A DNA stretch of 13,776 bases from Chlorobiales bacterium. Lineage in GTDB: Bacteria; Bacteroidota; Chlorobiia; Chlorobiales; Chlorobiaceae. A program made the translations under genes and the position numbers. Where the stretch lies: the NCBI GenBank assembly GCA_022360275.1, contig JAKSDC010000066.1, positions 1 through 13,776 of the forward strand, given 5' to 3'. Below, piece after piece: positions 6,781 to 13,278 of this stretch (positions are counted from its first letter, which is position 1; each line of letters starts with the position of its first letter). A model generated the notes under the pieces. It searched no databases. It worked only from the letters and a program-made list of their open reading frames with translations, and was not told the origin of the DNA.

Positions 6781-6788
6781 AGTTCCTA

Positions 6789-7838
6789 ATGGAAAACCAG
6801 ACAGAACAGTCAGCAGAGCAGACCGGCGGCAAAAAAACGAGAAAAAAACCGAGCCTTCTCCTGATCACCGTGATTTTAGGCACCATCGGTTTTGTCGTCC
6901 AGCTCCTCTGGGTCAACTGGCCGAAGCCAGTAGCCGAGCCCGAACCGCTGAACGCTGAGCTGGCCGCCGTGATCGACCGCCTGCCAGGAACCTCCGATGC
7001 GCTGTTTTACGCAGGCTTGAAGGATATCAAAGAAAGCTCTTTCTGGAAGGAAGTAATGCCCGATTCCCTGAAAGAGATGAGCTGGTTGCCGTTAGATAAA
7101 ACCATGAAGGAAATAGTCAGCGAAACCGGTTTTGTTCCCGCCCGCGATCTCGACACCCTGCTTATTGCTTTTCAACAACAGAACACAAAAAGACAGAAAT
7201 ACCTTGGCATCCTTTGGGGTGCATTTGACGGCAAGCTGACCACGGAGTATCTCAAAGAGAAAAGCATCGAAACCAGGAAGTACGGCAATGAAGAGTGTTA
7301 CGCCCTTTCCGATACGCTCTGGGTATGCCGACCAGGTGATCGCCAGGTTCTTCTTGCCAACAGCTCGCAGTTGCTGAGAGGTTTTCTCGAACCCGAAAAA
7401 AATTTTCTTGTCCGGGACTCGACAACCGCTTCGCTTATCGACAAGGCAATCCACAAATCACACACCTGGCTTACCCTTTCTTCGACAAAATGGACACTCG
7501 GCGGGCTACAGAGCCTGACTTCCGGCAACAAGGACGTGAAAACCCTTGGCAACCTGAATCGTATCAGACAGCTTGCGATCTCACTGAAATTTGATGACGG
7601 GGTCGAAGGACAAACAGAGTGGATCTACCCAAGCCGGACTTCAGCCTATTTTGCTTCGACTTTCCTCTGGACTGCGATCAAACTTTCAAGCAGCTCCGGA
7701 ACACGGACAACCGAACCGGCAAAAGCGCTTCTGAAAGAGCTCGACGTGATGCAGAACCTCGAGTCGGTCATTGTAAAAACCGATCTGCCCCTGAGCTTTT
7801 TCAAGCCCGAATCGGAAAACGGGGAAAATTCAAAATGA
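6789..7838 (+). CDS. Membrane-anchored extracytoplasmic protein of unknown function
   Basis: I do not recognise a characterised family. The 349-aa product starts with a short hydrophilic, basic tail (GGKKTRKKPS) and one hydrophobic helix (about 22-42). It then has a proline-rich linker (WPKPVAEPEPL) and a globular domain of about 290 residues, so it should be anchored in the inner membrane with the bulk in the periplasm. The segment LPGTSDALFYAGLKDIKESSFWKEVMP recalls proteins annotated as DUF3352-like, with repeating beta-alpha units, but that is an impression only. No catalytic motif or metal site is evident. The C-terminus (SENGENSK) runs into A-rich repeat sequence (AATTCAAAATGAG) also seen after 2518, so the last codons may be of recent, non-conserved origin. 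It follows rnhA by 8 nt and is presumably in the same transcript; no functional link is apparent. Confidence 0.75.
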   Translation: MENQTEQSAEQTGGKKTRKKPSLLLITVILGTIGFVVQLLWVNWPKPVAEPEPLNAELAAVIDRLPGTSDALFYAGLKDIKESSFWKEVMPDSLKEMSWLPLDKTMKEIVSETGFVPARDLDTLLIAFQQQNTKRQKYLGILWGAFDGKLTTEYLKEKSIETRKYGNEECYALSDTLWVCRPGDRQVLLANSSQLLRGFLEPEKNFLVRDSTTASLIDKAIHKSHTWLTLSSTKWTLGGLQSLTSGNKDVKTLGNLNRIRQLAISLKFDDGVEGQTEWIYPSRTSAYFASTFLWTAIKLSSSSGTRTTEPAKALLKELDVMQNLESVIVKTDLPLSFFKPESENGENSK

Positions 7839-7857
7839 GAAATGAATATTGACTAAT

Positions 7858-7920
7858 GGGCACCTCTGAGCACCGACCAACGAAGTATTCGGGTCGTGCA
7901 ACAAATTAATCGAGGTGCCC
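7858..7920. repeat. Palindromic miniature repeat element, copy 2 (63 bp)
   Basis: GGGCACCTC at 7858-7866 is a perfect inverted repeat of GAGGTGCCC at 7912-7920. The interior (from CAACGAAG on) matches the right half of the 766-874 element. The central part and most of the left arm present in copy 1 are missing here, so this looks like an internally deleted derivative. AATG occurs at both borders (7855-7858 and 7922-7925), a possible 4-bp target duplication within a tract of ATGAATA-type repeats. It lies between the convergent 6789 gene and tilS. Confidence 0.72.
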
Positions 7921-7994
7921 CAATGAATAATGCAACAAATCATTCGACATCAGTCAATCATTGTAAAACTGTCAAGCCATTTTGCCAACCAGCC

Positions 7995-9029
7995 TTACAA
8001 CAATTCAACAGAGTCTTTTTCTTCGTCGCTTTCTTCCGTTTTTGACTTTCCCCTGAAGATCAGATATTTCCCTTTCCACACAACCTCGATTCCGTTTGAG
8101 AGATGCGCCTTGCGCCCCGGCTGCGTCTGAAGAAGATCGACAAGCTGCTGTAAAATCCTCGATGAAGGTTCACAACCGCAATCCTGCATCGCCCTTTTCA
8201 GCAGCTCTTTTCTTTCGAAAACCGTTAACCGCAGGAGTGAAGGCACCGACAGCCTGTTGTCCGTCAGGACCAGTTTTCCGTCATCCTGCACAAGCCGCTC
8301 AAAATGCAGCTCAAGAAACTCTTCCAGCTCGCCAGCCTGATCCGAGAGCCTTTGCAAAGAAGGCAGCAATTTGTTTTTAAAACGCTCCTCTATGATGGGA
8401 ATAATCTTGTGGCGGATAAAATTACGATCCGGCTCAACTCCGAGATTGCCTGCATCCGTTCGATAAATGATCTTTTTTTCCTTGATGTAGCCCAGAATAT
8501 CCTCTTTTCGCATCAAAAGCAGCGGACGGATGATGTGACCATGAAACGCACGGATTCCCCGTAAACCTGGAATCGACGTTCCCCGGAAAAGGTTGAAAAG
8601 AATGGTTTCCGCGTTGTCGCTGACGTGGTGCCCCGTCGCGACCTTGTCGAAACCATGCTGTTCGATCAGCTCACGGAAGTAGTTGTACCGCTCAATTCGT
8701 GCCGTCTCCTCTATCGACCGCTTCCATTGGCGGGCATCTTTTCGCGCATCGAAACACCGTACATGACATGCAAGCCCGAGCTTTTCAGCTTCCCGGCGAA
8801 CATGCTCCTCATCGAACAGGCTCTCCCTGCCTCGTAACTGGAAATTGCAGTGGGCAACACTTACTTCGCAGTGCAGAACCGGCCTTACGGCACAAAGGAG
8901 ATGCAGCAGAGCCATGGAATCAGGGCCGCCTGAAACCGCAACCAGAACATGCTCACCGGTAAGCACAAGCTTGCGAACCGTAAGCTGTTCAAGAAATTTC
9001 CGCTCGATGCTGTTGAGTTCCCGGGGCAT
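7995..9029 (-). CDS. tilS: tRNA(Ile)-lysidine synthase
   Basis: TilS attaches lysine to C34 of the CAU-anticodon tRNA-Ile, using ATP, which switches it from Met to Ile charging and AUG to AUA decoding; it is essential and cytosolic. The N-type ATP-pyrophosphatase loop SGGPDS is at about 33-38. It is followed by AHCNFQLRGRESLFDEEHV, ATGHHVSDNAETILFNLFRGT, IRPLLLMRKEDI and DRNFIRHKIIPII, all TilS-specific blocks. A C-terminal TilS_C-like domain covers about the last 80 residues. Length is 344 aa, shorter than E. coli (432) but longer than the minimal Aquifex type. The frame is open 88 codons further upstream to 9293. I choose the ATG at 9029 because the P-loop normally lies within the first 40 residues and the upstream translation is not TilS-like. 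No Shine-Dalgarno sequence is visible. The last codons and stop overlap an octamer repeat. Confidence 0.93.
   Translation of the reverse strand: MPRELNSIERKFLEQLTVRKLVLTGEHVLVAVSGGPDSMALLHLLCAVRPVLHCEVSVAHCNFQLRGRESLFDEEHVRREAEKLGLACHVRCFDARKDARQWKRSIEETARIERYNYFRELIEQHGFDKVATGHHVSDNAETILFNLFRGTSIPGLRGIRAFHGHIIRPLLLMRKEDILGYIKEKKIIYRTDAGNLGVEPDRNFIRHKIIPIIEERFKNKLLPSLQRLSDQAGELEEFLELHFERLVQDDGKLVLTDNRLSVPSLLRLTVFERKELLKRAMQDCGCEPSSRILQQLVDLLQTQPGRKAHLSNGIEVVWKGKYLIFRGKSKTEESDEEKDSVELL
7996..8011 (-). repeat. Two octamer units at the tilS 3' end
   Basis: On the minus strand CTGTTGAA and TTGTTGTA form the last coding codons of tilS (VELL) and the first two bases of its stop codon. The first unit matches the YTGTTGAW arrays at 694-725 and 2628-2667; the second departs at its end. 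Too short to be certain on its own. Confidence 0.45.
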
Positions 9030-9285
9030 AGTGAACCGCGTTTGAAATTGATGGTTCGTCAGTTTAATGTATCTTATCAGGCGATATATCGAAAACTCGG
9101 CTGACGGATGACCTGCTTCCATGATCCTCAACTGGGCACTTGCTGAAACGCTCAATTCAGGATGATGTATCAACATTGCTTTTCGAAACCGAAACCCGAT
9201 ACCGGCCCCGGTCTCCGATTTCTTCTCTCCAGGTATACGGCATCGGCATCGAAAAACAGGTAACTTTCCTGACATGCCGGAATAC

Positions 9286-9294
9286 TGATACAAT
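9286..9294 (+). promoter_or_regulatory. Candidate extended -10 promoter for psd
   Basis: TGATACAAT fits the extended -10 pattern TGn plus TACAAT. The sequence 17 bp upstream (TTCCTG, 9266-9271) is a poor -35 box, as is common for extended -10 promoters. The start would be about 20 nt before the psd ATG, inside the octamer repeat. Confidence 0.35.
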
Positions 9295-9309
9295 TCAACA
9301 AATCAACAG
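9294..9309 (-). repeat. Octamer repeat, two YTGTTGAW units
   Basis: On the minus strand CTGTTGAT and TTGTTGAA are contiguous, and the next eight bases (TTGTATCA) are a decayed unit that also forms the candidate psd -10 box on the other strand. The 17-mer at 9295-9311 is identical to 2653-2669. Unlike the other arrays it lies upstream of genes on both sides. Confidence 0.65.
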
Positions 9310-9317
9310 CTCTTACA

Positions 9318-9962
9318 ATGTTTTCCCCTTACGGCCGAGGAACCCTCCTCAAAACCTTTCTGCTCTGCACGCTTTTTGCCGCGACAGGATTGTTTTTCCC
9401 TGGATCGACCAAAATCCTGCCGCCTGCAATTGCCGCAGTTTTTTTCTTGTTCGCTCTCTACTTCTTTCGGGACCCTTCACGAACACCACCGCGGGAACCG
9501 AATGCCATTCTTGCTCCCGCAGACGGTAGAATCCTGTTGATAAACGAAATCTCCCATCCTTTCACCGGACCGGAATCAACCCTTGTCAGCATTTTCATGT
9601 CCCCATTCAACGTCCATGTCAACAGAATCCCGTTTGACGGCACGATACAACATCTCTCCTACCATCGAGGCACATATCTCATGGCGTTTGATCATGACAG
9701 CATGAACAACAATGAACGAATGGAGATCGGCCTGGAAAACAGCGGCTTTCGCATCTTCTTCACCCAAGTTGCGGGATTTGCCGCCCGAAGAATTGTCTGT
9801 AACCTGACAATCGGGGAGGGTGTTCAGGCAGGAAGCAGGTTCGGCATGATTAAATTCGGCTCCCGTCTGGACATCATCGTCCCCAAAGACACCCGGCTTG
9901 CTGTTTCTGAAGGGCAGAAAACCCTTGCCGGAAAAACAGTTATCGGAATACGCAATATATAA
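9318..9962 (+). CDS. psd: Phosphatidylserine decarboxylase, short form
   Basis: This membrane-bound pyruvoyl enzyme converts phosphatidylserine to phosphatidylethanolamine. The precursor self-cleaves at a Gly-Ser bond; here the site is FGS (180-182) in MIKFGSRLDIIVP, giving a beta chain of 181 residues and an alpha chain of 33 residues with a pyruvoyl group from Ser182. Supporting motifs are APADGRI (about 66-72) and SPFNVHVNR (95-103), whose aspartate and histidine act in self-processing. The N-terminus holds two hydrophobic segments (about 12-29 and 33-50), followed by FFRDPSR. At 214 aa it is the short FGS form common in many bacteria and archaea, not the LGST form of E. coli (322 aa). Start: ATG at 9318 with no clear Shine-Dalgarno sequence. 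pssA, often next to the short form, is not adjacent here. Confidence 0.93.
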   Translation: MFSPYGRGTLLKTFLLCTLFAATGLFFPGSTKILPPAIAAVFFLFALYFFRDPSRTPPREPNAILAPADGRILLINEISHPFTGPESTLVSIFMSPFNVHVNRIPFDGTIQHLSYHRGTYLMAFDHDSMNNNERMEIGLENSGFRIFFTQVAGFAARRIVCNLTIGEGVQAGSRFGMIKFGSRLDIIVPKDTRLAVSEGQKTLAGKTVIGIRNI

Positions 9963-9997
9963 CTACATCATCATATGGATCAAAAAGCCAAAAAACC

Positions 9998-10039
9998 TTG
10001 TTTATCGTATGGGTATTGGTTATATATTTAAGCTTAAGC
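9998..10039 (+). promoter_or_regulatory. Candidate tatA promoter with overlapping palindromes at the start site
   Basis: TTGTTT (9998-10003), a 17-bp spacer and TATATA (10021-10026) form a plausible sigma-70 promoter. Directly after the -10 box are two overlapping perfect palindromes, TTAAGCTTAA (10028-10037) and GCTTAAGC (10032-10039), about where transcription should begin. They could be an operator or chance in AT-rich DNA. The leader to the tatA ATG would be about 60 nt. Confidence 0.45.
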
Positions 10040-10092
10040 GGACACGATTCAGCTTCCGCACTGTGTGACACAAATTATCAGGAGAAACAACC

Positions 10093-10305
10093 ATGTTTTT
10101 ATTTGGTTTACCAGGCGGCTCCGAACTTATTCTTATATTCCTTGCAATACTTCTGCTGTTCGGAGCGAAAAAGCTTCCGGAACTTGCCAAAGGGCTTGGA
10201 CAAAGCATGAAAGAGTTCAGGAAGGCACAAACAGAGATAGAAGACGAGATCACCAAATCTGTGGAAGATAAACCCTCCCGAAAGAAGGATACATCCTCCG
10301 ATTGA
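10093..10305 (+). CDS. tatA: Sec-independent translocase subunit TatA/TatE
   Basis: This is the pore-forming or facilitating component of the twin-arginine translocase, which exports folded proteins across the inner membrane. The 70-aa protein has the standard plan. A short periplasmic N-terminus (MFLFGLPGGSE) leads into one transmembrane helix (about 11-23). The FG hinge is at F23-G24 and is followed by the amphipathic helix AKKLPELAKGLGQSMKEFRKA. A charged, disordered tail (EDKPSRKKDTSSD) ends it. The GGSE motif places the conserved polar residue before the helix as in TatA, and length favours TatA or TatE over TatB. A good ribosome binding site, AGGAG (10080-10084), precedes the ATG. tatC is not in the window. 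The 130-bp gap after psd carries its own promoter candidate. Confidence 0.94.
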   Translation: MFLFGLPGGSELILIFLAILLLFGAKKLPELAKGLGQSMKEFRKAQTEIEDEITKSVEDKPSRKKDTSSD

Positions 10306-10319
10306 ATTTTCGGCGGCAT

Positions 10320-10346
10320 GGTCCGGGCACGGCACCCTTCCGGACC
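10320..10346 (+). other. GC-rich hairpin between tatA and the lipoprotein gene
   Basis: GGTCCGG (10320-10326) and CCGGACC (10340-10346) are perfectly complementary across a 13-nt loop, 15 nt after the tatA stop codon. No T-run follows (TGTCGTC), so it is not a standard intrinsic terminator. It may be an RNA-stabilising or rho-associated 3' structure, or attenuate the downstream gene. Confidence 0.5.
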
Positions 10347-10387
10347 TGTCGTCAACGCACGCATAAAACCTTTAAACAAGTATCGTT

Positions 10388-11398
10388 ATGCGGCTTTTTT
10401 TTAGCCTTTTCATGATTACGTTTTTTTTATCATCCTGCCAGACAACAAACGATGAAATATCACTTAACGGTATATCTGAAAACATCAAAAACAGATCGCT
10501 GCCGGTCATTAACGAGATCTTGTTCGCACCTGTTCAGGTAAAAGACGACGGTCTTCCAGATCAGCCCGATTTTATAGAAATCTACAATCCTGGAAAAGAA
10601 ACTGTCGACCTTCACGGTTGGTATGTCCAGGATTGCCCCACTTCAAGCGGCAAACGGTATTCTTACTATTTTGCGGAAGATCCTGCGGCTGACAACCTGC
10701 TCGCCCCTGGACAGTACGGCATCATAGTGCCCGAAGAAAGTCCGGATCGGGAAGCGTCAAGACTTGTGCAGTATTACGACTATCTTTCCGGCAATTTCAC
10801 CGTTAATATTTTTATCGTAGAGCGTAAAACTTTTTCCCTGAACAACGATTTCGACTGTATCACGCTGAAAGATGCCGATGGGACCGTCATCGATTCCGTC
10901 TCCTACAGCAGTACGTGGCATAATCCTTATCTGAAAAACACCAAAGGACGCTCACTGGAAAAATTCAACGACCGGTTGTCATCAAACTCTCCGGACAGCT
11001 GGTCTTCATCGATGGACACCCGGTACGGCGGTACACCAGGCAATAAAAACACCGTCTATCTTCCTGCAGACCGTCTGGACCGGGCTCCTTCATTATCGAT
11101 AGCCCCTCAAACATTCTCCCCCGACCCCGACGGCCACGGTGAAAAAGCCATGGTACGCTACAAGCTTCCTGCAGGAGCCTATCAGGTTGCAGCTACTATC
11201 TATGACAGTGACGGCCAAACAATAAAGACGCTCGCCCGCGGACTACCTTCAGGTCCGGAAGGAAGTTTCGAATGGAACGGCCTGACCGAAGATAATACAC
11301 CGGCCCTTTCCGGTCTCTACCTGGTCAGGGTTTCCATCTCCGGCAACAGGTTCAGCGGCACGGTTGAGCTTGAGGAGACTATAGCGCTTGTTAGATGA
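10388..11398 (+). CDS. Lipoprotein with lamin-tail domain and FlgD-like Ig domain
   Basis: The 336-aa product has a lipoprotein signal peptide (MRLFFSLFMITFFLSSC, lipobox LSSC, lipidated C17). Residue +2 is Gln, not Asp, which suggests outer-membrane sorting. Residues about 40-221 look like a lamin-tail domain (LTD): VINEILFAP, DFIEIYNPGKETVDLHGWYVQD, LAPGQYGIIVPE, DCITLKDADGTVIDSVSYS, then GRSLEKFND and YGGTPGNKN. Residues about 238-318 resemble a FlgD-type Ig-like fold (FSPDPDGHGEKAMVRYKL, VAATIYDSDGQTIKTL, SGLYLVRVSI). This pairing is typical of surface proteins in Bacteroidota and Chlorobiota; the molecular role is unknown, with adhesion or anchoring the usual guess. No Shine-Dalgarno sequence precedes the ATG. 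recN starts 42 nt downstream, with no terminator seen. Confidence 0.82.
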   Translation: MRLFFSLFMITFFLSSCQTTNDEISLNGISENIKNRSLPVINEILFAPVQVKDDGLPDQPDFIEIYNPGKETVDLHGWYVQDCPTSSGKRYSYYFAEDPAADNLLAPGQYGIIVPEESPDREASRLVQYYDYLSGNFTVNIFIVERKTFSLNNDFDCITLKDADGTVIDSVSYSSTWHNPYLKNTKGRSLEKFNDRLSSNSPDSWSSSMDTRYGGTPGNKNTVYLPADRLDRAPSLSIAPQTFSPDPDGHGEKAMVRYKLPAGAYQVAATIYDSDGQTIKTLARGLPSGPEGSFEWNGLTEDNTPALSGLYLVRVSISGNRFSGTVELEETIALVR

Positions 11399-11440
11399 TA
11401 AGGCTTGTTATTCAGGTGATTGAAGCTTTATCTTCTGATT

Positions 11441-13150
11441 ATGTTGACAAACCTCTACATCAAAAACTTTGCTCTGATCGAAGAACTCTCCATCGAATTC
11501 TCCAAGGGGCTGACCATTATTACCGGTGAAACCGGCGCCGGAAAGTCGATCCTTATAGGAGCCCTTAACCAGGTTCTCGGCATCAGGGCAAACAGCGACC
11601 TTGTCAGGTCGGGTTCCAGCAAGGCAATTGTAGAGGCTGCCCTGACTCCTGAAAACACGCAACGGCTGGATATCATTCTCGAACAAGCCGGCATCGATCC
11701 TGGTAAAGAGCTGTTCCTGCGCCGGGAAATTTCTGCAAAAGGACAATCACGCTGTTTCATCAATGACTCCCCCTGCACCTTGCAGGTGCTTAAACAGGTA
11801 GGCGACCTGCTCATCGATCTTCACGGCCAGCATGAACACCAGCTCCTGCTCCACCCTGAAACGCACGTTTCCATGCTTGATGGCTTCGGGCAGCTTGAGA
11901 GCCGCATTGAATCCTATCAAAAAGCCTACGCGCACCTGAAACAAAGAAGAAAAGAACTTGAACGTCTTGCCGCCGATGCAGACCGGATAAAGGAAAAACG
12001 TGAACTGCTCGAGTACCAGCTTAAAGAGCTTGAGTCGCTGGATCTCAAAAAAGGTGAAAATGTTGAGCTCGAAGAAGAAATCACGCTGCACGAAAATTCG
12101 GAGACACGCTTCAGTTTATGTGCTGCGATCAATGAACAGCTTTACGACACGGAGCGCTCGGCATTTGTACAGCTTTCCGAAGCTGTTCAGCAGCTTGGCC
12201 GTCTGGCCGCCATCGATAAAGGTTTTTCTGTTCATCTTGAAGACGCTGAAAGTGCCAAAAGCCTTGTCGAAGAGCTCAGCCGAACCATCCGAAATTACTC
12301 GGAAAGCATTGAATTCAATCCCGAGCATCTCGATACATTGAGGGAGCGTCAGATGCAGTTGCAACGGGCCAGAAAAAAGTATGGCAAAACCATTGAAGAG
12401 CTTATCGACCTGAAGCAAAACATCGCTGAAGAACTCTCCCTGGAAAACAACCTTTCCGACCGAACTGAACAGATCAGCGAAGAAATATCGGCACTCGGAA
12501 AAGAGCTGTCAGAGCATGCGGCAGAACTATCCTCGAAAAGACGGAACACCGCAGACAAGCTGGAACAAGCCATTGCGCATGAGCTTCGGAGCCTTGGCAT
12601 TTCTCACGGCTTGTTCAGCGCTGGAATAACCCATGAAACTTCGGAAAACGGGGATATTTTCTTTGAAGGGCAGCGTTATACTGCTTTTGAGAACGGTTAT
12701 GACCGCATCGAGTTTTTTCTTTCCACCAACATCGGCGAATCACCGAAACCGCTTGCCAGAATAGCTTCAGGAGGAGAAATCTCAAGAGTAATGCTGGCAA
12801 TGAAAAGCGTGCTTGCCGAGAACACACAACTGCCCATCCTTATTTTCGACGAAATCGATACCGGCATAAGCGGCAAGATCGCCGACGCGGTCGGCAGAAG
12901 CCTTAGAAATCTCTCAAGAACCCATCAGATCATATCGATCACGCACCTGCCCCAGATAGCCGCAATGGCTGACCATCATCTGTCGGTTGAAAAAACAGTA
13001 CAGGACGGGCGCACGATCACCACTGTGAAGCCGCTCGATAAAAAAGAGCACATTGCTGCGGTTGCCAATCTCATCAGCGGGAGGCAGCGTTCCGAATCCA
13101 CCCTGCGTGCGGCAGCGGAGCTTATCGAACATGCAAAAAGCAGCGAATAG
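11441..13150 (+). CDS. recN: DNA repair protein RecN
   Basis: RecN is an SMC-like ABC ATPase that acts early in double-strand break repair, holding DNA and promoting RecA-dependent strand invasion. The N-terminus LTNLYIKNFALIEELSIEF and the P-loop GETGAGKS (29-36) are diagnostic. The Q-rich DLHGQHEHQLLL block follows. A central charged coiled coil covers about 155-380 (for example RRKELERLAADADRIKEKRELLEYQLKELESL). The ABC signature is ASGGEISRVMLAMK (from about 442) and Walker B is LIFDEIDTGISG (D470, E471), then SITHLPQIAA. The length of 569 aa fits the family. I chose the ATG at 11441 for its match to the usual RecN start; an in-frame TTG at 11420 would add seven residues, with AGGTGA directly before it. 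No LexA-type box was recognised upstream, and the gene may be read with the lipoprotein gene 42 nt before it. Confidence 0.96.
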   Translation: MLTNLYIKNFALIEELSIEFSKGLTIITGETGAGKSILIGALNQVLGIRANSDLVRSGSSKAIVEAALTPENTQRLDIILEQAGIDPGKELFLRREISAKGQSRCFINDSPCTLQVLKQVGDLLIDLHGQHEHQLLLHPETHVSMLDGFGQLESRIESYQKAYAHLKQRRKELERLAADADRIKEKRELLEYQLKELESLDLKKGENVELEEEITLHENSETRFSLCAAINEQLYDTERSAFVQLSEAVQQLGRLAAIDKGFSVHLEDAESAKSLVEELSRTIRNYSESIEFNPEHLDTLRERQMQLQRARKKYGKTIEELIDLKQNIAEELSLENNLSDRTEQISEEISALGKELSEHAAELSSKRRNTADKLEQAIAHELRSLGISHGLFSAGITHETSENGDIFFEGQRYTAFENGYDRIEFFLSTNIGESPKPLARIASGGEISRVMLAMKSVLAENTQLPILIFDEIDTGISGKIADAVGRSLRNLSRTHQIISITHLPQIAAMADHHLSVEKTVQDGRTITTVKPLDKKEHIAAVANLISGRQRSESTLRAAAELIEHAKSSE

Positions 13151-13169
13151 GAATCTGAAAGTGAAACAC

Positions 13170-13197
13170 TGCGCATAACAAATTAATAGCGGCACTC
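13170..13197. repeat. Possible remnant end of the palindromic element
   Basis: The 28 bases from TGCGCATAAC through AGCGGCACTC match the right end of the 766-874 element (847-874) at 20 of 28 positions, including the AAATT core and TATAG/AATAG stretch. No left end is present. This could be a decayed solo end between recN and dapA, or chance similarity in AT-rich sequence. Confidence 0.35.
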
Positions 13198-13222
13198 TGT
13201 AGTAAAAACAATAAGTTTCCCT

Positions 13223-13228
13223 TATACT
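13223..13228 (+). promoter_or_regulatory. Possible -10 element for dapA
   Basis: TATACT lies about 50 nt upstream of the dapA ATG, but no good -35 box is found 16-18 bp before it. A short inverted repeat (TACCA, four bases, TGGTA; 13232-13245) follows directly, roughly at the expected start site. The recN-dapA gap shows no intrinsic terminator. Confidence 0.28.
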
Positions 13229-13278
13229 TACTACCAGCCATGGTAATCTTTCCCGATCTTTAACGCAGGTTATCGTTT

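Larger units (their letters stand above)
9030..9317. other. 288-bp divergent intergenic region between tilS and psd
   Basis: This region separates the tilS start from the psd start. One minus-strand frame (continuous with tilS) is open through most of it, but its translation looks random and the region is not coding in my view. A candidate psd promoter (9286-9294) and an octamer repeat pair (9294-9309) lie at its right end. I see no RNA gene, terminator or mobile element. No convincing tilS promoter could be picked. Confidence 0.5.

Noticed and set aside
9030..9293. Open frame upstream of tilS that would add 88 residues
   Set aside because: The P-loop would move to residue 121, the added sequence is not TilS-like, and it overlaps the region expected to hold divergent promoters. 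The ATG at 9029 gives a normal protein.
9975..10031. Eighteen-codon ORF after psd (possible leader peptide or decayed pssA start)
   Set aside because: No ribosome binding site or continuing homology in other frames, and it spans the tatA promoter. Length is within chance expectation.
10320..10346. Intrinsic terminator after tatA
   Set aside because: The stem is perfect but no U-tract follows, so it is listed only as a hairpin.
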